This document shows positions 1-9,759 of a stretch of DNA of 64,000 bases, piece by piece. Positions within the stretch are counted from its first letter, which is position 1. Each line of letters begins with the position of its first letter. Origin of the DNA: Neptunomonas antarctica. Lineage in GTDB: Bacteria > Pseudomonadota > Gammaproteobacteria > Pseudomonadales > Balneatricaceae. Below the pieces are notes generated by a model. It saw nothing but the letters and a program-made list of their open reading frames with translations. It was not told where the DNA came from and searched no databases. The DNA lies in contig NZ_LJSI01000037.1 of the NCBI RefSeq assembly GCF_001305295.1, positions 1 to 64,000 on the forward strand. The letters are read 5' to 3'. The translations under genes and the position numbers were made by a program.

Positions 1-1071
1 ATAAAAGTCATATTTTTATGAAAACAATTCACTTTGCCCTATTTTGACTTCTAAGCTGACAGGAAAACCAACACTAGCGGGGGAATCTTTGTGCGAAGAA
101 TAAAACCATCTTACTTACCGGAAGTAAAAGCAAAACAGCCTAAGCTAAGCATTTTCACAGTTAGCCCTCATAATATCGTAAACACACTGAACACCACGCT
201 TATATGTAAGCCATACACAAACGGACAAAGATAAGCTGATTCAATTTTCGACGCCTACATTACTCAGTTTTACGATAATGACGCATCATTAGCAATCACA
301 CAGACAATCTCAGCAACACATCCCTCAAGCACATACACAGCTCATGACGCTACAACCACAACAGCAGTCGCTGAAGAACCAACCGGATACATACATAAGC
401 TTTGTAAATTTTCATTTCACCTGGAGTCGCCTCATCTTGGCATTTACGAAGAGCAGAACTGACCTGCTTAAAATCTCCGCCTTACGCCATCGCGTTATTC
501 GTTAATACAACGGTGCCTAGTAAGCACTCATCGTGGCCAATAAAGACAACGTAACTTGATTAATATCTGGATGTGTTTTTTTCGTTCAATCGGAGGGAAT
601 CAAGACATGGAGACTTCACTGCAGATGACACCAAGGAGACACCCCTGAAGTCTGCTTTCATACTGATATACGTGGATACCGTAATAACACGATTCTAAAT
701 CGTATTATCAGATGATTTTCTAAAGAATTACTGGGATCAAATGCGTAACAATAAAACCTGAACAGGCGGATTAAGTACAAATAAACGAATATATAGAGAA
801 AAGTCAATTTGCTCGGAACACAGACTGCTGTAGAGAAAAAATGAAAGCAATACTTGATAGTCTATTTTGATTTAGTCTAAAAATATAAGTACAGCCCTAC
901 AAGAACAACAAACATCAACCTCAATAGACCAGATATTGCTGCCCAGCTTACTTTATACAACGAGACAAACGAGGTCGAGACCGCCTTATACAAACATAAC
1001 TATCGATAGGGAAGCAGTATCAGCCTGATACTAAAGCTTTCCCCATCGATCATCTGTATTTAATACCCGTG
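1..1071. other. Long intergenic stretch with no supportable gene
   Basis: No reading frame with a start codon, ribosome binding site and recognisable protein is visible on either strand. A frame on the plus strand (about 236-460) is open but has no start codon, and a minus-strand frame (about 660-360) is interrupted by several stops. The stretch is AT-rich by eye. It contains a near-perfect 13-bp-arm hairpin at 682-710 and a larger one at 1002-1050 next to the der stop codon. It could be a decayed gene, a long leader of a gene beyond the window, or non-coding DNA. Confidence 0.6.
1002..1050 (-). terminator. Long hairpin just downstream of der
   Basis: Outer arms ATCGATAGGGAAGC and GCTTTCCCCATCGAT pair with one mismatch and one bulge. 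The inner part AGTATCAG/CTGATACT is a perfect inverted repeat around a single base. It lies about 20 bases past the der stop on the minus strand. There is no clear T-run after it, so it may act as a 3'-end stabiliser or weak terminator for the der end of the operon. Confidence 0.5.
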
Positions 1072-2481
1072 TTATTTTTTACGGGCTTTCTTTTTTAAAG
1101 TTTTAACATGTGTTTGAAAACGTACCTTTTTCCTTTGCTGCCTTGGCGTTAACGAGTTATGTTTTCCAGCAAAAGGATTCTCGCCGGTTTTGAACTCAAA
1201 TCTAACAGGCGTTCCGTGAATTTTAAGTATTTTAATAAATTTATTTTTCAAATAACGTTTATACGATTCTGGTAAGTGATCTGTCCTATTACCATGGACA
1301 ACGATAATCGGAGGATTTGACCCCCCCTGATGCGCATAACGCAACTTAATACGATGCCCGCCAACTTGAGGCGGCTGATGGTCCGCTACAATATCTTCAA
1401 GTAAAAGCGTTAAACGATTAGTTGGCCATTTAGCCATAGCACTTTCGTAAGCTTCATTAACTGAACCATACATTTCACCTACACCACTACCATATAACGC
1501 GGAGATGAAATGAAAACGCGCAAAGCCGGCAAAATCCAAACGGCGACGAATCTGCTCCTTAATCTCTTTCTTCTCCTCCTCGGTCATTCCATCCCATTTA
1601 TTGAGAGCAATAACCAAAGCACGGCCAGTCTCCATAATGAAACCGAGCATATGAAGATCCTGATCAGTCAGCCCCTGCCTTGCATCGATAACAAGAACGA
1701 CGACATTCGCATCTTTAATAGATTGCAGTGTTTTAATGATCGAGAATTTTTCCACTACTTCTGTAATATTCTTTCTACGTCTTACGCCTGCCGTATCGAT
1801 AAGCGTATAAGGCTTACCATCTCGCTCATAAGGTATATATATGCTGTCACGGGTCGTTCCCGCTTCATCAAAAACGATAACACGCTCTTCACCTAACAAA
1901 CGGTTCACAAGCGTCGACTTACCCACATTCGGACGACCTACGATTGCGATACGAACTCTACGCTCTTCCTCATCGCCTGGCTCTTCATCCTCTTCAAATC
2001 CAGATAAGCAGTACTCAGTAAGCACGGTAACCCCGCGGTTATGTGCGGCTGCAACCGGAATAGGCTCACCAAGACCCAAGGTATGAAAGTCAGACATAGC
2101 AACATCAGGATCAATCCCATCTGTCTTGTTCACAACCAAATAAATCGTTTTTTCGGTACGTCTCAGATAGTCCGCTATAAGCGCATCAGCAGGCATCAGA
2201 CCCGCGCGCCCATCCACCATAAAGAAAACGACATCAGCATCTTCTATGGCCTGGAGAGATTGACTAGCCATTTCATGATCAATGCCTTTCTCATCACCGC
2301 TGATGCCGCCAGTATCGATAACAATATAAGATTGCTCGCCAACTTTACCCTCTCCATATTTTCGATCACGTGTCACACCCGGCATATCAGCAACCAGCGC
2401 ATCGCGGGTGTTTGTCATGCGATTAAATAATGTAGATTTTCCAACGTTGGGACGACCAACCAGTGCAATAACGGGTAGCAT
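1072..2481 (-). CDS. der: Ribosome-assembly GTPase Der (EngA)
   Basis: Der is a double GTPase needed for maturation of the 50S subunit in the cytoplasm. The 469-residue protein has two tandem G domains, each opening with the P-loop GRPNVGKST (about residues 9 and 182). DTGG/DTAG switch II and NKTD/NKWD base-recognition motifs are present in both. A KH-like C-terminal domain follows and ends in a lysine/arginine-rich tail. Length is normal for the family. It is the last gene of a bamB-der run (70-base gap), as in E. coli and Pseudomonas, and a hairpin lies just past its stop. Confidence 0.97.
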   Translation of the reverse strand: MLPVIALVGRPNVGKSTLFNRMTNTRDALVADMPGVTRDRKYGEGKVGEQSYIVIDTGGISGDEKGIDHEMASQSLQAIEDADVVFFMVDGRAGLMPADALIADYLRRTEKTIYLVVNKTDGIDPDVAMSDFHTLGLGEPIPVAAAHNRGVTVLTEYCLSGFEEDEEPGDEEERRVRIAIVGRPNVGKSTLVNRLLGEERVIVFDEAGTTRDSIYIPYERDGKPYTLIDTAGVRRRKNITEVVEKFSIIKTLQSIKDANVVVLVIDARQGLTDQDLHMLGFIMETGRALVIALNKWDGMTEEEKKEIKEQIRRRLDFAGFARFHFISALYGSGVGEMYGSVNEAYESAMAKWPTNRLTLLLEDIVADHQPPQVGGHRIKLRYAHQGGSNPPIIVVHGNRTDHLPESYKRYLKNKFIKILKIHGTPVRFEFKTGENPFAGKHNSLTPRQQRKKVRFQTHVKTLKKKARKK

Positions 2482-2551
2482 TACGAATTACCAAAAATAG
2501 AAGAGCAGCCGCCCACAATATATAGGAAGCTGCTTGAATTAAAACGGCTGA

Positions 2552-3691
2552 TCAGTTCAATGTCAGCGCAAAAAGACGACCCGCGTCTGTCAATACATAC
2601 AGAATATTATCCTTAACTTTCATATCACCCAAAAGACGGGAGCCCGAATTGAATCGTGCTACAAAATGACCGTCTATTTGTGATAGAAAATGAATATATC
2701 CTTCGCTATCGCCTACCGCGACCGCATTACCAATCACAGCAGGTGCTGTAATTTGACGATTCTCTAACTGATCTTGCTTCCACACACTAGCTGCACTACG
2801 CGTATCTAATGCCTGAATATGATCATTCACTTCGCTTACGTAGATATTGCCAAAACCTGCGGCCAAACTATGATAGCTTGAAATTTTCTTAGCCCAGAGA
2901 GTTTGTGCATTAAATGGATTAATGGCAACGATATTTCCCTGAAAGCCAGGAATATAAATAACGTTTTCAAACAGTAGCGGCCGACCATCTACATCCGTCA
3001 TTCGCTCAAGCTCTGAGCGCCCTTCAGCCAACGATACGGTCTGCTCCCACAACAAAGCACCTGTTTCATTATCTAATGCAACAAATTTGCCGTTATCCAA
3101 CCCCGCAAGCGTAACATCCGCTGCAACTAAAGGAGAACTGGTACCACGTAATGTCAACCGAGGAGCAATACTGTCGAAAACCCAACGCTGATTTCCATTA
3201 GACGAGTCAAGAGCTACAATTTTTCCATTGATCAATTGCACAACGACTAGCTTATTATTCAATTGCGGCTCAGCAACCACCTCTGAAGATAATTGCTTGC
3301 GCCAAAGCTCAGCACCTGTTTTAGCGTCAAGACAAATCACAACACCATTTTCGGTAGTAACAACAAGCTTATTATCACCCGAACCGACACCCGCTAGTAA
3401 CGCAACGTCTAAATCCACCGACCAAACCTTCGATCCGTCAGCAAGATAAAAGGAAGAAACGGTACCATCAACAGAGGGCGCAAAAATATGCTCACCACTA
3501 ATAGCAGGCACCATCTGATGGAATTTTTTGCCTAAGCCACTACCGACATCAGCAGACCATTTAACAACCACCTGCTTATCCGGTACAAACTCGACTAACG
3601 CGTTAGGTTCGACTTCATCAGAACCACTCCAAAGACCACAACCGGATAAAAAAATTGAAAATAAGGCAACAGACGTAATCTGACGTAACAT
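2552..3691 (-). CDS. bamB: Outer-membrane assembly lipoprotein BamB
   Basis: BamB is the beta-propeller lipoprotein of the BAM complex, which inserts beta-barrel proteins into the outer membrane. The 379-residue precursor begins with a signal peptide and a lipobox (LSGC, Cys18). Repeated PQQ-propeller blades follow, such as VICLDAKTGAELWRK and FVALDNETGALLWEQ. It starts 3 bases after yfgM, so the two are co-transcribed and probably translationally coupled. Placement before der is conserved across gammaproteobacteria. Confidence 0.96.
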   Translation of the reverse strand: MLRQITSVALFSIFLSGCGLWSGSDEVEPNALVEFVPDKQVVVKWSADVGSGLGKKFHQMVPAISGEHIFAPSVDGTVSSFYLADGSKVWSVDLDVALLAGVGSGDNKLVVTTENGVVICLDAKTGAELWRKQLSSEVVAEPQLNNKLVVVQLINGKIVALDSSNGNQRWVFDSIAPRLTLRGTSSPLVAADVTLAGLDNGKFVALDNETGALLWEQTVSLAEGRSELERMTDVDGRPLLFENVIYIPGFQGNIVAINPFNAQTLWAKKISSYHSLAAGFGNIYVSEVNDHIQALDTRSAASVWKQDQLENRQITAPAVIGNAVAVGDSEGYIHFLSQIDGHFVARFNSGSRLLGDMKVKDNILYVLTDAGRLFALTLN

Positions 3692-3694
3692 GTT

Positions 3695-4354
3695 CTATCC
3701 CTCTTCAGAAGTAGCTAAGTCTTCTAACTTCATTGTTAGCAAAGGATTTTTCTCTGCATTACCAGACAACTCTATAGCCTGCTGATACGCACGTCGTGCT
3801 TCAACATTCTTCCCTGAGGCAAGCAATAGATCGCCTTTTAACTCAGAGGCGCTAGCACTAAATTCTTTTCCCTTAAGCTCCACTACAACGCTCAAGCCTT
3901 TTTCAAACTCTCCCATTGCCTGATAAATACGTGCTTTACGGAGCAGCACTATATTCTGCATCTCAGCTGAAGGTTTATGAGCCAATACCCAATCAAGCTC
4001 TTGAAGCGCCTCAGAATATTTTTCTTGATCAACATCTATACGAGCCATTAATAAGGCTGCAAACCGAGCATATTCAGTTGACTCATGTTCCGCTTTAAGT
4101 AACGATCCAAGATGCTGACTTGTTGCCACTTGATCCGCACTATCTTTTCCGACGGTTGCAGAAACAGCATCCAGCAAATTCTGGTAGGTTATTGATGCAG
4201 TTTCTGCATCAGTCAATTGCTTCTGCTGCCAGGTCTTCCAACCAAACACAGCGCTTAATGCAATAGCAATCATAATGACCAGAGACTTACCATTCTCTTT
4301 CCACCAGCCCTTTAACGCTTCAACCTGTTCTTCTTCTGTTCGCATCTCAGACAC
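3695..4354 (-). CDS. yfgM: YfgM family periplasmic chaperone/ancillary translocon protein
   Basis: YfgM homologues are single-pass inner-membrane proteins with a periplasmic TPR domain. In E. coli the protein associates with SecYEG and PpiD. The 219-residue product has a short cytoplasmic N-terminus, one membrane segment (about residues 24-41, ending in a Trp-rich stretch GWKTW), then TPR-like helices. The GTG start at 4354 is preferred over the ATG at 4345, because GGAG lies 7 bases upstream of it. Location between hisS and bamB is the family's standard context. Confidence 0.93.
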   Translation of the reverse strand: MSEMRTEEEQVEALKGWWKENGKSLVIMIAIALSAVFGWKTWQQKQLTDAETASITYQNLLDAVSATVGKDSADQVATSQHLGSLLKAEHESTEYARFAALLMARIDVDQEKYSEALQELDWVLAHKPSAEMQNIVLLRKARIYQAMGEFEKGLSVVVELKGKEFSASASELKGDLLLASGKNVEARRAYQQAIELSGNAEKNPLLTMKLEDLATSEEG

Positions 4355-4385
4355 AATACTTCTCCAAATCCATAACTAAGGCCGG

Positions 4386-5663
4386 TTAACTCTGCTTAAC
4401 TATTTGCCATTGTTCAGCAACTACCGATGATAATTCATTCAACGGAATTTGCGTGAATGACTCCGCTTCATTCCATAAGGTCCCAACCACACCTGCTTCG
4501 TTGCTTTGCAACAACAAAATAAGTCGGGCACCTGTCTGACGGGCTTTAGCATTGATGTTTTTCAAACCGGAACAATGACTTCTTACACGTAGTCCAGGAA
4601 CACTATCACGTAACATCTCACTACATTGCATAACGCTAGCCTGTGACTCTTTTGTTTCAGCAGCAACATACAAATCAAACGATATTTTTTCAGTCTCAGG
4701 GATAACATTCAGCGTTTCCAACAACAACACCAGACGCTCAACCCCCATAGCGAAACCAACAGCAGGCGTCGCTTTCCCGCCTAGCTGTTGAACCAACCCA
4801 TCATATCGGCCACCGGCGCACACAGTCCCCTGAGCACCCAACTTATCGGTCACCCACTCGAATACTGTTTTACAATAATAATCTAAGCCACGAACCAAGC
4901 GAGGATTGATCTCATACTTGATACCTGCATGATCCAATAAACCTGTCAGTCTCGTAAAGTGTTCTTCAGATTCAGCATCCAGATAATCTGATAATACCGG
5001 CGCATCGATTAAAATGGCCTGAGTAGCTTCACTCTTACTATCCAGTATACGTAATGGATTGCTATCCAGACGTTTACGACTATCTTCATCCAGTTGGTCA
5101 AAATACTGCGTAAGATAGGCCACCAAATCTTCTTTATATTTAAGCCTACTTTCGTTACTACCCAGAGAATTCAACTGCAGCGTAACAGCATCAAGTATAC
5201 CCAGGTTCTTCCACAAACGAGCACTCAACATAATGACTTCTGCATCAATATCTGACGCCGACATGCCGAAAGTCTCTACACCGATTTGATGAAATTGACG
5301 ATAGCGACCTTTTTGTGGTTTTTCATACCGAAACATCGGCCCCTGATACCAGAAACGCTGAGTCTGATTAAATAACAGACCATGCTCTTCGCCGGCTCGC
5401 ACGCAACCAGCGGTACCTTCAGGACGCAGTGTCAGGCTCTCTCCATTACGATCTTCGAAAGTGTACATTTCTTTTTCGACAATATCGGTCACTTCACCGA
5501 TCGATCTCTTGAAAAGCTCCGTTTGCTCAACAATTGGCATACGGATTTCGCTATATCCATAACTAGATAGCACAGCTCTGACTTCACGTTCGAGATACTG
5601 CCAAACAGGCGTAACATCAGGCAGGATATCATTCATCCCACGGATGGCTTTAACTTTTGCCAA
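4386..5663 (-). CDS. hisS: Histidyl-tRNA synthetase
   Basis: Class II aminoacyl-tRNA synthetase that charges tRNA-His. The 425-residue protein carries motif 2 ([20 protein letters not shown]), the histidine-A motif region [14 protein letters not shown], and the C-terminal anticodon-binding domain. The reading frame starts with TTG at 5663, giving an N-terminus [12 protein letters not shown] that matches the family. The next ATG, at residue 10, would cut conserved residues, so the TTG start is accepted. In most gammaproteobacteria ispG lies immediately upstream; here rodZ does, with only 24 bases between. Confidence 0.97.
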   Translation of the reverse strand: MAKVKAIRGMNDILPDVTPVWQYLEREVRAVLSSYGYSEIRMPIVEQTELFKRSIGEVTDIVEKEMYTFEDRNGESLTLRPEGTAGCVRAGEEHGLLFNQTQRFWYQGPMFRYEKPQKGRYRQFHQIGVETFGMSASDIDAEVIMLSARLWKNLGILDAVTLQLNSLGSNESRLKYKEDLVAYLTQYFDQLDEDSRKRLDSNPLRILDSKSEATQAILIDAPVLSDYLDAESEEHFTRLTGLLDHAGIKYEINPRLVRGLDYYCKTVFEWVTDKLGAQGTVCAGGRYDGLVQQLGGKATPAVGFAMGVERLVLLLETLNVIPETEKISFDLYVAAETKESQASVMQCSEMLRDSVPGLRVRSHCSGLKNINAKARQTGARLILLLQSNEAGVVGTLWNEAESFTQIPLNELSSVVAEQWQIVKQS

Positions 5664-5687
5664 ACTTTGTACTCTCTTCTAATAATT

Positions 5688-6620
5688 TCAATTCAGAGGG
5701 AGGGTTAATTTCGCTACATTTTTAATATTATAGGGCGCCAAATCAACCGTATTGCCATTATACGAAAGCTCATCGATGGCAGAAACACGGCCAATCAATA
5801 AACTTAACGGCTCTTTACCCGAAAGTTTCAACGACTCACCGCTTTTACGTATATTTTTGAATAACGTCTGACCATCGGCATCCTTTACGGTGAGCCAGCA
5901 GTCATCGTTAAACGTGATGGTTAGCCGCTCGATCAAAGAACTCTGAGTAGCATCATCTTCACCAGCTGATGATTCGACAGGGCTCTGAAGCGCAACTTCT
6001 GTTTCGGGAGCAGAGTCCAACGCGCTCTGCAGTCTAGCTATTTCAGCATCAGATAGATCTTGAGGCTCATCAGTTGCTGCAGGCTCAATTGCAGCGTCTG
6101 AAGTGGCATCAGCAGACGAGTCATCCAATATTGGCAACGCCAGACTATTATCATTAGCGGTTTCTACTTCAACGCTTGAAACGATCGATTTAATTTCATC
6201 GATCGGAGCTAAGCTATATTGAGTTTTCCACCACCATCCGACAATAGCGATAATAGCTATCAGAAAAATCCAACTTGCCCACCGCATAACGGGGTCGCCC
6301 AATTTCACTTGCTGCTGCATCTTTGAAACCGACCTAATCGATTCTCTTTTATCTGACATGCCATATTGTTGATTAAATATATCAATTAATAAGGCACCAT
6401 CAATTCCGACAATTTTTGCGTAAGAACGTATATAACCTCTGGCAAAAACTAAACTTGGCAGTTTTTCGAAAGCACCTTCCTCTAGCCACTGAATGTAGCG
6501 GACAGGCAGATGTAATTCATCAGCAATCGCTTGCTGACTGAACGCTTGCGATTCACGTGAAATCCTCAGGCGCTCTCCGATAGATTGGTTTTCGTTTTGA
6601 ACAAGACTATCATCGGGCAT
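5688..6620 (-). CDS. rodZ: Cytoskeleton protein RodZ
   Basis: RodZ links MreB to the membrane and maintains rod shape. The protein has an N-terminal helix-turn-helix domain (RLRISRESQAFSQQAIADEL), one transmembrane segment around residues 115-135, an acidic Ala/Ser/Thr-rich periplasmic linker, and a C-terminal DUF4115-type beta domain. The ATG at 6620 is chosen because AGGTGAG precedes it. A GTG at 6629 would overlap the pilF stop. The gene follows pilF directly and the two are likely coupled. Confidence 0.92.
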   Translation of the reverse strand: MPDDSLVQNENQSIGERLRISRESQAFSQQAIADELHLPVRYIQWLEEGAFEKLPSLVFARGYIRSYAKIVGIDGALLIDIFNQQYGMSDKRESIRSVSKMQQQVKLGDPVMRWASWIFLIAIIAIVGWWWKTQYSLAPIDEIKSIVSSVEVETANDNSLALPILDDSSADATSDAAIEPAATDEPQDLSDAEIARLQSALDSAPETEVALQSPVESSAGEDDATQSSLIERLTITFNDDCWLTVKDADGQTLFKNIRKSGESLKLSGKEPLSLLIGRVSAIDELSYNGNTVDLAPYNIKNVAKLTLPLN

Positions 6621-6625
6621 ACTAC

Positions 6626-7411
6626 TCACCTAGCTGACTCCTTATATTGCTTATATTCATCAGATTCAGGATAAAGATTTTTTAACAGTAAAGTATAAGT
6701 TATTGCCAAGGACACTTTATTATTCTCTCTCGCAAGCCGAATCCCAACCCATAAGCTTTTTGCAGAATGATTAACCTGCTTACTATTAGCAAGCTCAGTA
6801 AACTGCGTAAAGTACTCCTCAGCCTTTGGGATATTACCAAGCGACAAATAGAGATCTGCCAATTCCACTAATGCGAGAGGGCGCATACCGCCTGTTTTTA
6901 ATGATCGTTCAAATGCATGGATAGCAACATCACTACGACCTATCTGCTCATAGCAACGTCCTAAATTCTCAAATGTTTGCGCTCTATTATTATAAAAAGG
7001 ATCTTCCGTTGCTTTTGCTAGTTCAACACAAGCTTCCTGATAACGCTCCTGCGTAAATAAAAAAGCGCCGTAATTATTATGGAACATGGCCAGGTCTGGC
7101 GCTAAATCAATGGCTTTTTTATAGTATTTCTCTGCAAGCACAACTTCATCTTCGACCTGAAAAATCAAAGCCAATGCGTTATACGAAGGAGCATAATCAG
7201 TGTCGATATCTAATGCTTTCTGTACCGCAGACTTTGCATTTGCTGTATCGCCCGATTGAAGGTATTGCAAGCCTAATGTTGTATAGGCCTGTAACGCACC
7301 TTCAGTAGAGACTGTATTTTTGTTAACAGCTTCGGATTCCGTTTGCAGCCCGGTACATCCAGATAAAAGCAGCCCAATCAGGCCTCCTATCAACACACGA
7401 GCTATAATCAC
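6626..7411 (-). CDS. pilF: Type IV pilus pilotin PilF (PilW family)
   Basis: PilF is the outer-membrane lipoprotein that assists multimerisation and placement of the PilQ secretin. The 261-residue precursor has a lipoprotein signal (LLLSGC, Cys about 19) and at least five TPR units, for example YLQSGDTANAKSAVQKALDI and YKKAIDLAPDLAMFHNNYG. The start is GTG at 7411 with GAGAGG 6 bases upstream. The gene lies between rlmN and rodZ, exactly as in Pseudomonas. No other pilus genes are in the window. Confidence 0.92.
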   Translation of the reverse strand: MIIARVLIGGLIGLLLSGCTGLQTESEAVNKNTVSTEGALQAYTTLGLQYLQSGDTANAKSAVQKALDIDTDYAPSYNALALIFQVEDEVVLAEKYYKKAIDLAPDLAMFHNNYGAFLFTQERYQEACVELAKATEDPFYNNRAQTFENLGRCYEQIGRSDVAIHAFERSLKTGGMRPLALVELADLYLSLGNIPKAEEYFTQFTELANSKQVNHSAKSLWVGIRLARENNKVSLAITYTLLLKNLYPESDEYKQYKESAR

Positions 7412-7469
7412 CTACAACCTCTCCTCATTATACACTCTACAAATTTATGCACTCGCCAAAACTAATACG

Positions 7470-8585
7470 CTACACCGTGCTTTCTTGAACAATAGGTATA
7501 TATTTCTGGCTGCGACGGGTTCGGTCCTCAACCTGACCTACCAACTGACCGCATGCAGCATCTATTTCAGCACCACGGGTACGGCGCACCGTCGTCATGA
7601 TACCTGCTTTCAGCATAATTTGTTTGAATGCAAGAATAGCCTCATCGGAAGGCCTTTCATATCCTGAGTTAGGAAAAGGATTAAACGGTATTAAATTTAA
7701 TTTACAAGGCACGCGCTTCAATAACCGTCCTAACTCTCTCGCCTGAGACACCTGATCATTGATACCTGCCATCAGCGCATACTCTATTGTAATAACGCGT
7801 TTATCATTAAGCTTTTCCAGATAACGATTACAAGCAGCAATCAATTCATCAATGGGATATTTTTTATTAATAGGCACCAACTGACTTCTTAGCTCATCAT
7901 TCGGCGCATGCAAAGAGATCGCTAGTGATACATCCGTCTCTTCTATCAGCTTATCAATACCGGGCACAACCCCAGCCGTACTCAAGGTGACACGCCGCTT
8001 GGAAAGACCGTAGGCGTTGTCCTCCATCATTAATTTTATTCCGCTGACAACATTATCAAAGTTCATCAACGGCTCTCCCATACCCATAAAAACAACGTTT
8101 GTCACACGCCGGGGCTTAGACGGGTCCATTGGCCCAAACGATTTAATAGCAATACGTACTTGCCCTATAATTTCTGCTGCTGTCAGGTTTCGATTGAACC
8201 CCTGCTTTCCTGTTGAACAAAAACTACAATCCAGAGCACAACCCACCTGAGATGAAATACACAGCGTTGCTCTGTCGCCTTCAGGAATCAAGACAGTTTC
8301 AACACAAGAGCCACCCTCAACACGGATCACCCACTTGCGGGTACCATCTTTAGAAACGTCGCTCGTAACAACTTCAGGTTCACGAATTTCAGCAACCTGC
8401 TTTAGCTTTTCACGTAAAACTTTACTAATATTTGTCATATCATCAAAATTTTCAGCGCCTAGCTGATGCATCCATTTCAATACCTGAGTTGCACGAAAAC
8501 GTTTTTCACCCAGTTCAGCGAAGAAAGCTTCCAGCTTATCAGGACACATCCCTAACAGATTAGTTTTGTGGATGGATTCAGTCAT
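7470..8585 (-). CDS. rlmN: Dual-specificity rRNA/tRNA adenine C2-methyltransferase RlmN
   Basis: Radical-SAM enzyme that methylates C2 of A2503 in 23S rRNA and A37 of some tRNAs. The radical-SAM cysteines are visible in [14 protein letters not shown], and the second catalytic cysteine in [11 protein letters not shown] near the C-terminus. The ATG at 8585 ([12 protein letters not shown], with GGTG upstream) is preferred over a further upstream in-frame ATG at 8636, giving 371 residues. The gene lies between ndk and pilF, the conserved order. Confidence 0.96.
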   Translation of the reverse strand: MTESIHKTNLLGMCPDKLEAFFAELGEKRFRATQVLKWMHQLGAENFDDMTNISKVLREKLKQVAEIREPEVVTSDVSKDGTRKWVIRVEGGSCVETVLIPEGDRATLCISSQVGCALDCSFCSTGKQGFNRNLTAAEIIGQVRIAIKSFGPMDPSKPRRVTNVVFMGMGEPLMNFDNVVSGIKLMMEDNAYGLSKRRVTLSTAGVVPGIDKLIEETDVSLAISLHAPNDELRSQLVPINKKYPIDELIAACNRYLEKLNDKRVITIEYALMAGINDQVSQARELGRLLKRVPCKLNLIPFNPFPNSGYERPSDEAILAFKQIMLKAGIMTTVRRTRGAEIDAACGQLVGQVEDRTRRSQKYIPIVQESTV

Positions 8586-8647
8586 TATTACACCTATCAT
8601 TTTTAAAGCACGCAGAAGAGACAACCTCTCCTGCATACAAACTTGAA

Positions 8648-9055
8648 TTACTTACTAAAGAAGTAAGCAATTTCACGCGCTGCTGACTCAGCAGAATCTG
8701 AACCATGTACAGCGTTCGCGTCAATAGACTCAGCGAAATCAGCACGAATAGTTCCTGCAGCCGCTTCTTTAGGGTTAGTAGCGCCCATCAGTTCACGGTT
8801 GGTCAAAATTGCGTTTTCGCCTTCTAATGCCTGTACAACAACAGGACCAGAAATCATAAAACCAACCAAATCAGCAAAGAAAGGACGCTCTTTATGCTCG
8901 GCATAAAAACCCTCAGCTTCTTCTTTAGTAAGCTGCTTTAGCTGCATTTCTACAACTTTCAAACCCGATTTTTCAAAACGGGATACAATTTCACCAATTA
9001 CGTTCTTAGCCACTGCATCAGGCTTGATAATTGATAGTGTACGTTCGATAGCCAT
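8648..9055 (-). CDS. ndk: Nucleoside diphosphate kinase
   Basis: Ndk transfers the gamma phosphate between nucleoside triphosphates and diphosphates through a phosphohistidine. The 135-residue protein shows the signature NAVHGSDS with the active-site His, and the conserved N-terminus [12 protein letters not shown]. It is separated from the upstream isc operon by a strong terminator, so it probably starts its own transcript leading into rlmN-pilF-rodZ. A TATAAT-like -10 element on the minus strand lies at 9097-9102. Confidence 0.98.
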   Translation of the reverse strand: MAIERTLSIIKPDAVAKNVIGEIVSRFEKSGLKVVEMQLKQLTKEEAEGFYAEHKERPFFADLVGFMISGPVVVQALEGENAILTNRELMGATNPKEAAAGTIRADFAESIDANAVHGSDSAESAAREIAYFFSK

Positions 9056-9143
9056 CTATACATTCCCCTAAAAAGGATATTTCTGAAAAACGCGACATTA
9101 TACGCGAAGCCAACAACAAGCGACACATACTATAAAAAGAAAA

Positions 9144-9170
9144 AGCCCGGTATAACCGGGCTGTTTCTTT
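9144..9170 (-). terminator. Rho-independent terminator of the isc operon
   Basis: The inverted repeat AGCCCGG-TATAA-CCGGGCT (9144-9162) starts just beyond the iscX stop codon at 9174-9176. On the minus strand the stem is followed by TTTTTCTTTTTA. Stem strength and T-tract make this a clear intrinsic terminator separating isc from ndk. Confidence 0.9.
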
Positions 9171-9173
9171 TTA

Positions 9174-9374
9174 TTAATCCTGTTCTTCGATCCAGGCCAT
9201 CTGAATCGCTTCCAGAATTTTTTCTCCGCAACGACCCGGGTCATCATCAAACTCATCCAGGTCCATCACTTTCTGATACAAGTCCGGAAAACTGATCGTT
9301 AAAGGATCAACATCCGGATACTTTTCAATCAATTCAATCGCAATATCAAGCACATCAACCCATCTAAGACTCAT
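9174..9374 (-). CDS. iscX: Fe-S cluster assembly protein IscX
   Basis: IscX is a small acidic protein that binds IscS and modulates iron delivery and desulfurase activity. The 66-residue protein matches the family in length and in the conserved core MSLRWVDVLDIAIELIEKYP and DPLTISFPDLYQKV. It is the last gene of the isc operon, 46 bases after fdx. Confidence 0.96.
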   Translation of the reverse strand: MSLRWVDVLDIAIELIEKYPDVDPLTISFPDLYQKVMDLDEFDDDPGRCGEKILEAIQMAWIEEQD

Positions 9375-9420
9375 GATGCTACTCCTCCAAGTTACGTCTT
9401 TAAACTACGCCTAATACCTA

Positions 9421-9759
9421 TTAATGACGCTCAGAAACCTGATTAATAGTATAACGAGGAATCTCGACCACTAAATCCGCATCTCCAACACACGCCTGAC
9501 AACTCAGACGCGAATCAGGCTCAAGCCCCCACGCCTTATCAAGCATATCGTCCTCAAGCTCATCAGAATCATCAAGCGAATCAAAACCCTCTCTAATCAA
9601 TACATGGCAAGTAGTACAAGCACAGGATTTCTCACACGCATGCTCTATCTCTATACCATTCGCCAACGCAGCATCACAAACCGTCACGCCTGGCTCAACA
9701 TCAATCACTTTACCTTCAGGGCATAAGTCTTCATGGGGCAGAAATATAATCTGTGGCAC
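9421..9759 (-). CDS. fdx: [2Fe-2S] ferredoxin, ISC type
   Basis: Adrenodoxin-type ferredoxin that supplies electrons for Fe-S assembly on IscU. The 112-residue protein has the ligand set C42, C48, C51 (ACEKSCACTTC) plus the distal Cys in LSCQACVG. The start is a GTG at 9759 immediately abutting the hscA stop (TAA then GTG), indicating tight coupling with hscA. Confidence 0.96.
   Translation of the reverse strand: MPQIIFLPHEDLCPEGKVIDVEPGVTVCDAALANGIEIEHACEKSCACTTCHVLIREGFDSLDDSDELEDDMLDKAWGLEPDSRLSCQACVGDADLVVEIPRYTINQVSERH

Noticed and set aside
236-460. Open plus-strand frame in the gene-free region
   Set aside because: About 73 codons but no start codon or ribosome binding site, and no family recognised.
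360-660. Protein-like minus-strand segments such as GGDFKQVSSALRKCQDEA
   Set aside because: Interrupted by stops at several points and not recognised. Kept only as a remark under the 1-kb region.
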